From Galeopsis tetrahit (Eukaryota > Streptophyta > Magnoliopsida > Lamiales > Lamiaceae), in NCBI GenBank assembly GCA_963675135.1, contig OY776131.1, positions 22,559,881 to 22,623,880 of the forward strand: a stretch of DNA of 64,000 nt, given 5' to 3'. Within the stretch, counting starts at the first letter, position 1; every line of letters begins with the position of its first letter. A program made the position numbers and the translations under genes. Under the pieces are notes generated by a model, which saw only the letters and a list, made by a program, of their open reading frames with translations, was not told the DNA's origin and searched no databases. This document shows positions 56,853 through 64,000 of this stretch, in pieces.

Positions 56853-57736
56853 TTGATAAAATAATCAATCGATTAATATTATCTCACCATAGATTACAAA
56901 TGGTTGCAGAGATGTAAACTCTGAGAGAAATGAGTGATAAAATTATGATTTAACAAATGATTATGCATATGCTTTATAATTGAAATTATGATTTGAATGT
57001 ACGATCATTAAGGTAAAAGGGAGAGTATAATTAATGATAATCTTAAATTTTGAATATTCAAATTTTGATTTGTTAATAGAATATTTTTACACTGATTAAT
57101 ATCAATAAAAAATTAATAAATATGAAATTAATAATAAAAAAAAGAAGATATTTTGAAATAAAACGAATTGAGAAAAGGGAGAGTGAAATAAATAATAAAG
57201 GGAACTATTAATGTTAAAAGTTGAGAAATTATGAGCTTTAGTATTTCAAAATACGGTTATGAAAAAATAAATAAAAAGATTAAAATATTTAAAATTTAAA
57301 ATATATAAATATAAAATCAAAATTAGATAATATTTAAATTAGATTAAATTTTAAAATAAGAGAATTATAAAATTTTGAATTATAATTTTGAGATTAAAAT
57401 AGGAAAAATGATTTTTTTTTTTTTTTTTTAATAAGAATGCATAAGAATAAGAATGTATGGATTTTAAAATAGTCTATTTTGGTGAGAGAAATTGTGATAG
57501 TTTGAGATTAAAATAGAAAAAATTAATTTTTTTTAATAAGAATGCGTAGAATTCAGTGATTTTGAAATAAACGTGGTGAAGAGAGATTATGATAGAGTGA
57601 TAAAAATAATAATTATGATTTAAATTTTAAAAATTAAAAATAAATAATTATGAGTACATAATATTTGAATTATTATTTTGAGATTAAAATAGAAAAAATA
57701 GATTTTTTTAATCTGGCGGAGGGATTTTGAAATAGA
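56853..57736. repeat. Helitron block Q, copy 1
   Basis: Direct repeat of 58815-59965, starting TTGATAAAATAATCAATCGA. This copy lacks the Stowaway present in copy 2 and so preserves its empty site near 57,525. Confidence 0.8.
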
Positions 57737-59965
57737 CAATTTTGGATCATTCTTAACCCTTAAATTTATTATTTTCATATTAAACAAAATCCATAAAATT
57801 CGAATAATCTCTGATTAAAATAAGATGATTAAGCATAAAATAAAAATAAATTCTTATATATAAAATAAAAATAAATTCTTATATATACACATTACCTCCA
57901 TATATATTATTTTAAAAGAATCAAATCAATTAATCAACAAAAAGTATATTTCCCATTAACCCAGTTCAATAACTAACATTAAATACATATATAATCAATT
58001 ACACAATATTGTTTCCTATTTACCATTAAATACATAGCTTTATAAATTATAAATCATAAAAAAATTATTGAAGATAACAAATTTTGAATTTTATTTTATA
58101 TAACTTTGAATAGATTTTTATTGTATATTATTAATATTAAATTTATTTATGTCATTATCAAAATTATTTAGGTTATTAAATATTCTCTAAATAGTAGTAT
58201 GTAAACTCATTTTGCATAGGTGATTTTAGAATTAATGTATTTGAAGACCCCTAATTGAAACAATGTTGTAAATAAATTCGGATATATTACAAAAATTAAG
58301 TATCACATGATATTATTTAGAGATTTGAAAATTTTACAAACTATAAAAGAAAAAATGAATGGTGACAACTATAAATAAATCTTAACAATACTATATACAA
58401 AACAAAAGTTGTATCCAATAATAACTCAACAATGTTTCTTACATGTTCCTATTTTTTTTTTCAATTAATAAATAATAAATAGAACTAAGAAAATGTCAAT
58501 ATTTTTCAAGAGTCTCGACAATAGTTCTATTACAAAATCATTTACTCATTAGAATCTGTAAAAACAATACATTGAAAATAAATGATGATTAGCCATACAA
58601 AAGGAAATAGAAATTTAACTGCATAATTATAAACTGCAAAAACAAGTTGATTGAATTGATAAGATAAACTGCAAAAATAAGTCGATTGAATTGATTATAT
58701 TAAACCTGCAAATCTAGAAAATCTACAAAAAATTAGAAAGAACGTGAATTGATAAGAAAAATAAGACGATTGATATTACCTCACCATAAATTACAAATGG
58801 ATGCAACATGAATTGATAAAATAATCAATCGATTAATATTATCTCACCATAGATTACAAATGGTTGCAGAGATGTAAACTCTGAGAGAAATGAATGATAA
58901 AATTATGATTTACCAAATGATTATGCATATGCTTTATAATTGAAATTATGATTTGAATGTACGATAATTAAGGTAAAAGGGAGAGGATAATTAATGATAA
59001 TCTTAAATTTTGAATATTCAAATTTTAATTTGTTAATAGAATATTTTTACACCGATTAATATCAATGCCTTAAACTAATGAGTAAGGAAAACTGATTAAT
59101 ATCAATAAAAAATTAATAATAAAAAAAAGAAGATATTTTGAAATAAAACGAATTGAGAAAATGGGAGAGTGAAATAAATAATGAAGGGAACTATTAATGT
59201 TAGAAGTTAAGAAATTATGGACTTTAGTATTTCAAAATAAATAAAAAGATTAAAATATTTAAAATATAAAATATATAAAATATAAAATCAAAATTAGATA
59301 ATATTTAAATTAGATTAAATTTTAAAATAAGAGAATTATAAAATTTTGAATTATAATTTTGAGATTAAAATAGGAAAAATGATTTTTTTTTTTTTAATAA
59401 GAATGCGTAAGAATAAGAATGTAGGGATTTTAAAATAGTCTATATTTTGGTGAGAGAAATTGTGATAGTTTGAGATTAAAATAGAAAAAATTGATACTCC
59501 CTCCGTCCAATTTTATTATGTCCACTTCTCTGGGCACGGGTTTTAATGAATATTCATTAGTTTATTCATAAAGTAGATAAGTTGAGGGTATGATGGGGTA
59601 TTGTGGGGTCCATTAATAAATAAATGATTGTTTATGAATAAAGTGAATGACAAAGTGAGTAAATAAGTAATGGTAGGAGGGTGGAGATAAAGTAGTATGA
59701 ATAGTATTATTTCCAAAAAGGGTATGTGCATAATAAAATTGGACAACCAAAAAAGGAAAGTGGGAATAATCAAATTGGACGGAGGGAGTATTTTTTTTAA
59801 TAAGAATGCGTAGAATTAAGTGATTTTGAAATAAACGTGGTGAAGAGAGAGATTATGATAGAGTGATAAAAATAATAATTATGATTTAAAATTTAAAAGT
59901 TAAAAATAATAATTATGAGTACATAATATTTGAATTATTATTTTGAGATTAAAATAGGAAAAATA
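57737..59965. repeat. Helitron blocks P and Q, copy 2
   Basis: P (57737-58814) and Q (58815-59965) are directly joined here as CATGAA|TTGATAAAATAATC, the intact junction into which the Pack-MULE inserted in copy 1. Q copy 2 contains the Stowaway at 59497-59788. AT-rich, non-coding. Confidence 0.8.
59497..59788. mobile_element. Stowaway-like MITE
   Basis: Ends CTCCCTCCGTCCAATTTTAT and AAATTGGACGGAGGGAG, TA on both sides (59495-59496 and 59789-59790). Same family as the split MITE at 51786/61360. The ORF at 59543-59773 is inside it and not a gene. Confidence 0.9.
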
Positions 59966-59989
59966 AATTTTTTTAATCAGAATGACTGA

Positions 59990-60770
59990 GAATGCAAGTA
60001 TTTTGAAATAGACAATTCTGGTGAAGAGAGAGATTGTGTAGATGGATAGAATTGTGACACGTGTCCAATTATATTCTCACAAATATAGAGTATTAAGATA
60101 AGATTTGAAATTGAAGAATTTGAAGAAGAGAGAGATTAAAAATAATAATTATGATTTAAAATTTTGAATTATTATTTTGACATTAAAATATAAAAAATTG
60201 ATTTTTTTAATCAGAATGCCTAAGAAGGATTTTGAAATAGACGATTTTGGTGAAGATAGAGGTTGTGTAGAGTGATAAAATTGTGACACGTGTCCTATTA
60301 TATTCTCACAAATATAGAGTATTAAGATAAGATGCCTGAGAATGCAAAAATTTTGAAATAGACGATTTTGGTGAAGAGAGAGATTGTGTAGATAGATAGA
60401 ATTGTGACACGTGTCCAATTATATTCTCACAAATATAGAGTATTAAGATTTTTTTAATCAGAATGCCAGAGAGAGATTGTGTAGAGTGATAAAATTGTGA
60501 CACGTGTTCCATTATATTCTCACAAATATAGAGTATTAAGATAAGATTTGAAATTGAAGAATTTGAAGAAGAGAGAGATTAAAAATAATAATTATGATTT
60601 AAAATTTTGAATTATTATTTTGACATTAAAATAGAAAAAAATGATTTTTTTTAATTAGAATGCCTGAGAATGCAGGGATTTTGAAATAGACGATTTTGGT
60701 GAAGAGAAAGATTGTGTAGAGTGATAAAATTGTGACACGTGTCCCATTATATTCTCACAAATATAGAGTA
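59990..60770 (-). repeat. Tandem array of Helitron 5' termini
   Basis: Five partly degenerate units of about 90-240 bp share GATTTTGAAATAGACGATTT, then GATTGTGTAGA, TTGTGACACGTGTCC, ATTATATTCTCACAAATATA and GAGTATTAAGA. On the minus strand each ends as a Helitron 5' terminus (at 60098, 60327, 60448 and 60541; the fifth is split by the mini-Helitron and completed at 61196). ORFs at 60149-60512 reflect the repeats. Confidence 0.8.
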
Positions 60771-61190
60771 CTAGATGAGCATCCGCGTATTACGCGGAAT
60801 GTAAAAATCAGAAAAATTGAGAAGTAAAACGGAATGAAGACGATTTTTTTTTTATATAACCAATTAATATACAAAATAATCTTAAAAATGCCTATTAGTA
60901 TATAGGTAAATTAAAAATTGAGAAAATTTCAATAAATTCTAGCTGGAAGGAGGATTATTAATTGTGAAGAAATCAGTATTACATAATTTAGGAAATTAGT
61001 AACATTCAAATTTGAATGATTTTAATTGATATTGAATTATTTATGTAAAATCAATCAGTAACATTAAAATTGGTATTACATAATTGATATTGATAATTTA
61101 GGTAAAATCAATCAGAAGACGACACGTAGGCAAAATTAACCAAAAGACGACACGTAAGCAAACTCAACTCCCTATTAGTATAATAGGGGA
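60771..61190 (-). mobile_element. Mini-Helitron next to the 5' end of the large Helitron
   Basis: On the minus strand it begins TCCCCTATTATACTAATAGG after A and ends with CCGCGTAATACGCGG, eight bases and CTAG, then T. 420 bp, non-coding, with repeated ACGACACGTA motifs near its 5' end. It separates the first six bases of the large Helitron from the rest. Confidence 0.8.
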
Positions 61191-61196
61191 TTAAGA

Positions 61197-61360
61197 TGTG
61201 GGGTCCATTGTGAATAATGTGATTGTTTGTAAATAAAATTTATGGCAAATTAAGTAATTAAGTGATGGTTGAAGAGTAACCGTTTACATAAAATGTATGA
61301 GATTACATTTAGTAGAATTTTTTTTAAACAAATGAAACTATATTTCATAAACGGAGAGAG
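61197..61360. mobile_element. Stowaway-like MITE, right half
   Basis: Starts TGTGGGGTCCATTGTGAAT and ends ACGGAGAGAG before TA (61361-61362). It is the partner of 51786-51874. Confidence 0.8.
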
Positions 61361-61362
61361 TA

Positions 61363-61917
61363 CTAAATTTTAATATACTGTATAGGCTTTTTCCTTTCAT
61401 CCCACAACTTCCCAGCTAGCGTTACTGGCATATTAGCAGCATATGTCTACCATAAATCTAAGTATTAAAGGTAAACAATCTATTTATTAATTTAATTAAT
61501 CTATATATTTTTAATTACTTTGATTGGTTGATAATTAGACTTTTTTTCTTTTGTTTTCTTGGGAATTTAATTTTTTTTCAATTTTAGAGTTACTCAAAAA
61601 AATTTAATATTTAAAAGTTTTAAGTTAAATTATTTATATTTAAAGTTCAAGAATACAGTTATTAATGTATTGATTCTTACACAATAAATTATAGGGTTAA
61701 TGTGATTTATATTTACTAATCAAACCGGGGTAAGGAGGTATTAGTTTGGGGCTAGTTTTATGTGAAATATTTCATACATGCATGTCATCTCAATTAAATC
61801 AAGTCAAAATTCTAATCCCATTTAGTTCGAAAGTCGAATTAAAATAATTTTAAAAAAATTGCGGGTCATAAGTCCGGATCCGGATTGCCCAGTAAATTCG
61901 CAGGTCGCAAACAAGTG
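61363..61917. other. AT-rich stretch, nothing recognised
   Basis: No ORF or element ends identified. Confidence 0.5.
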
Positions 61918-62275
61918 GGTTACTAAATGATTAAAATAATGTTACTATAAGGTCAAAATATTACCACTAGAAGACCGAAAATTTAATACTACATGTCAAA
62001 ACATTTTGAATAATTCACCCAAAAAATTAAGTGTACAAAATATTTTTGGACATGTAGTAATACACTTTTGACCTTGTAGTGATAAAATTTTGGTCTTGTA
62101 ATAACGTTGTTTTAGTCATTTAGTAGCCGAATAAATCATGATTATTTTAGTAATTTTGCCTTAAAAAAAATAAGTATTCAAAATATTTTTGAACTTGTAG
62201 TAATACACTTTTGGTCTTGTAGTGACAAAATTTAGGTCTTGTAATAACATAGTTTTGGTCATATAGTAAGATAAT
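61918..62275. repeat. Inverted repeat plus a third direct copy
   Basis: Left arm (61918-62005, with CTATAAGGTCAAAATATTAC) and right arm (62040-62127, with CACTTTTGACCTTGTAGTGA) are inverted. The right arm is then repeated directly at 62170-62275. Possibly a foldback element; no target duplication found. Confidence 0.6.
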
Positions 62276-62927
62276 ATTTGAGAGCGAAAATAAATATTTT
62301 AATTAAGGTTGAACCGTGTTGACCCGCATCGACCGTGTTTGACCCACCAATTTTGACTTAATTTAAGTTAATTGGTCAATATTGCATTGATGCAATATTG
62401 CATATAAATTTTTGTGATTAGGTTGGGGATTTACCGTGAGTTCTTTTCAGTATATAATTACTTATATTCTTCTCACCTTTTGTGTATTATAAATTAATAA
62501 ATTAATGTTGCTTTAATTTGATAATTATCTTAAAAAAATAAAATAATGGAACAATATTAATATTATTTTTTTAAAATTAAATATTGAATAATTATTTGAC
62601 TGTATACATTGAAAAAGATGGCTTTCACAAAGTCAATAATTAAACTATCATATAATCTATCAAAATATAAACAATCGAAGAGGAATAATGTTATAATTTA
62701 ATTGTATTCAATTTTTACTTTTAAAAGTTAGTGTAATTAAATTTATTATTTTAGTTATATAAATAATAGTAGTAGTTCATGAGCTTTTTTAAATATATCA
62801 TTTAGAATTATTTTTTATTATCATTATTTGGCCCCTCGACCTAAGAATTCTTGGTCCACTGTATGTGGTGCAAATAAAAGATATTTGAGGGAGATCTGTA
62901 AAGGAATAAAGAGTAGGTGATAAACGT
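62276..62927. other. AT-rich stretch, nothing recognised
   Basis: No ORF. A GTTGACCCGCATCGACC-type motif at about 62,318-62,345 stands out but was not assigned. Confidence 0.45.
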
Positions 62928-62936
62928 TTAAATAAT

Positions 62937-63622
62937 GTCAAAGTCTTATATGCACTTAAGTATACGGTTTAATTGAGTGGACTTTGAACGGTCAATGGTC
63001 AAACTTTGACTTTTTATTTTTTTTTCGATTTTTTTTAAAAAAAAGTGTGTGTTATTATATTGAAAATTGCATCTTTGTTTTTTTTTTTTTTTATGAAAAG
63101 TGTATGTTACTATATTGAAAAGTGCAACATTGTTTTTAATGAAAAATGTATGTTCTTATAAGTGAAAACTGTATGTTATTATAACTTAAAAGTCTATGTT
63201 ATATTAATGAAAAATGTATGTTATTATAATTGAAAAGTGTATGATATGTTATTATAATTGAAAATTGTATGATATAATAACTGAAAGTGTATGATCTATT
63301 AATAAAATGTGTAAGTTATATATTAATGAAAAGTGTATGTTATTATAACTAAAAAAAAAGGGTATGATCTATTAATGAAAAGTGTATGTTATTATAACTT
63401 GAAAAGTATAAGTTATATATTAATGAAAAGTGTATGATATTATAATTGAAAAGTGTATGTTCATATAGCTGAAAATAACATTGAAAAATGTAAATTTTCT
63501 ATAAAAAATAAAAAATTTAAAAAAAAAATTAAAGTTTGACCGTTGACCGTCAACGATCAACAGTTGATCAGTCAAAGTCAACTCAAGTACACCCTGTTCT
63601 TGAGTGCACAAGAGACTCACCC
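62937..63622. mobile_element. Mutator-type small element filled with a minisatellite
   Basis: A perfect 9-bp duplication TTAAATAAT (62928-62936 and 63623-63631) and inverted ends (GTCAAAGTCT..ATGCACTTAAG at left, complement of CTTGAGTGCACAAGAGACT at right), then an inner pair around GGTCAAACTTTGAC. The middle (about 63,045-63,480) is a minisatellite. No coding capacity. Confidence 0.75.
63045..63480. repeat. Minisatellite, about 22-bp unit
   Basis: Some eighteen variable units of GAAAAGTGTATGTTATTATA with an ATT/ACT spacer, with unit length drifting between about 18 and 30 bases. Confidence 0.85.
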
Positions 63623-63631
63623 TTAAATAAT

Positions 63632-64000
63632 AATGGAACATAAGTTTTTGACATATATTCAAATAATAATGTGAGGAATGGAGTATTATTTGCTAAATAT
63701 AAAAGGTATTATCATTGAAAAAATAAATTCAATATAATTAACTATTACCTGAACTCATGAGACTTGAGCAATAGTGTTCTAGGCATTTGAACTAACATTT
63801 TATTTAAAATATAACAGTTTTACCGTACGATTAGTTTGCAATAACGTATCAATGTAAAATAATTTTTTGAATGGAATAATTAATACTATTAAACTTATAA
63901 ATTTTTAAGAAAAAATTCAAATAGTTACACCTGAAACTGACTTAACATAAGCCCTTGACAATTCATTTATATCGTACAACGCAAATTAAATAAAGGGTTA
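63632..64000. other. AT-rich window end, nothing recognised
   Basis: No ORF or termini identified. Confidence 0.45.

Larger units (their letters stand above)
51875..61196 (-). mobile_element. Large composite Helitron inserted in a Stowaway
   Basis: On the minus strand it begins TCTTAATACTC (at 61196) and ends with the hairpin CCGCGTAAAACGCGG, eight bases, then CTAG (51875-51878). The flanking bases are A at the 5' side and T at the 3' side, the canonical Helitron target. No Rep/helicase gene is present, so it is non-autonomous. It contains a P-Q duplication, two mini-Helitrons, a Pack-MULE and a Stowaway. The length without nested elements is roughly 5.5 kb. The 5' boundary is supported by the fit of the two MITE halves; a boundary at 61190 would leave six or seven extra bases. 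Confidence 0.75.

Noticed and set aside
60771..61190. Terminator-bypass capture by a Helitron starting at 61190
   Set aside because: It leaves six or seven unexplained bases at the MITE junction, whereas ending at 61196 restores the MITE spacing and a canonical A|TC start; kept only as an alternative.

Overview
This is a piece of a plant nuclear genome, most likely a eudicot. It is AT-rich, carries Stowaway, Tourist, hAT and Mutator-type miniature elements, Ty1/copia SIRE-type and Ty3/gypsy Tat-type retrotransposons, a plant L1-type LINE and Helitrons. Introns have GT..AG borders, and one captured fragment belongs to a plant-specific trihelix transcription factor. I found no intact host gene, no RNA gene, no CRISPR array and no bacterial-type system. 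The window is a stack of mobile elements, and its interest lies in how they are nested, what they captured and which elements were still able to move.

Layout. 1-356 is the end of a CACTA element. 368-12,800 is a field of non-autonomous DNA elements: a foldback element (368-900), Stowaways (901, 3228, 10572), an inverted-repeat element holding telomere-like repeats (1539-2422), a hAT element (4110-4658), a 3.2 kb Mutator-like element with inverted minisatellites and a GC-rich cargo (4814-8042), a Tourist (8611-8957) and a second GC-rich, spliced-looking fragment (about 9300-9945).

12,886-24,447 is one Tat-lineage gypsy element with target duplication acacc. Its sense gag-pol is riddled with stops. 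Its 3' half carries a long antisense gene with apparent introns and its own TATA box. It sits in or beside a degenerate DUF4283/zinc-knuckle gene (24,453-27,780), which was also hit by a hAT element and by a 2 kb solo LTR with target duplication ggagg.

27,840-37,999 is a rearranged SIRE-type copia structure: the 3' half of one copy with its envelope-like ORF, a shared LTR, then the gag of another copy. The LTR is split by a 5'-truncated LINE, which is itself split by a solo LTR. 38,000-38,385 is a lone gypsy LTR with primer site, followed by a LINE 3' end. 39,181-46,386 is a complete-ended SIRE-type copia on the minus strand that lacks reverse transcriptase. 46,654-51,281 is a small, decayed copia on the plus strand.

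The richest part is 51,786-61,360. A Stowaway MITE is split by a 9.3 kb Helitron (51,875-61,196, minus strand). The Helitron carries one 3' terminus and six copies of its 5'-terminal sequence. It contains an internal duplication, two mini-Helitrons, a second Stowaway, and a Pack-MULE (54,079-56,852) that carries the C-terminal part of a trihelix transcription-factor gene and has itself been hit by another Mutator-type element. The internal duplication preserves empty sites for both the Pack-MULE and the Stowaway, so the order of events can be read from the sequence.

61,363-64,000 is AT-rich sequence with one inverted repeat and one Mutator-type element filled by a minisatellite. All boundaries and similarities were read by eye; no alignment or database search was run.
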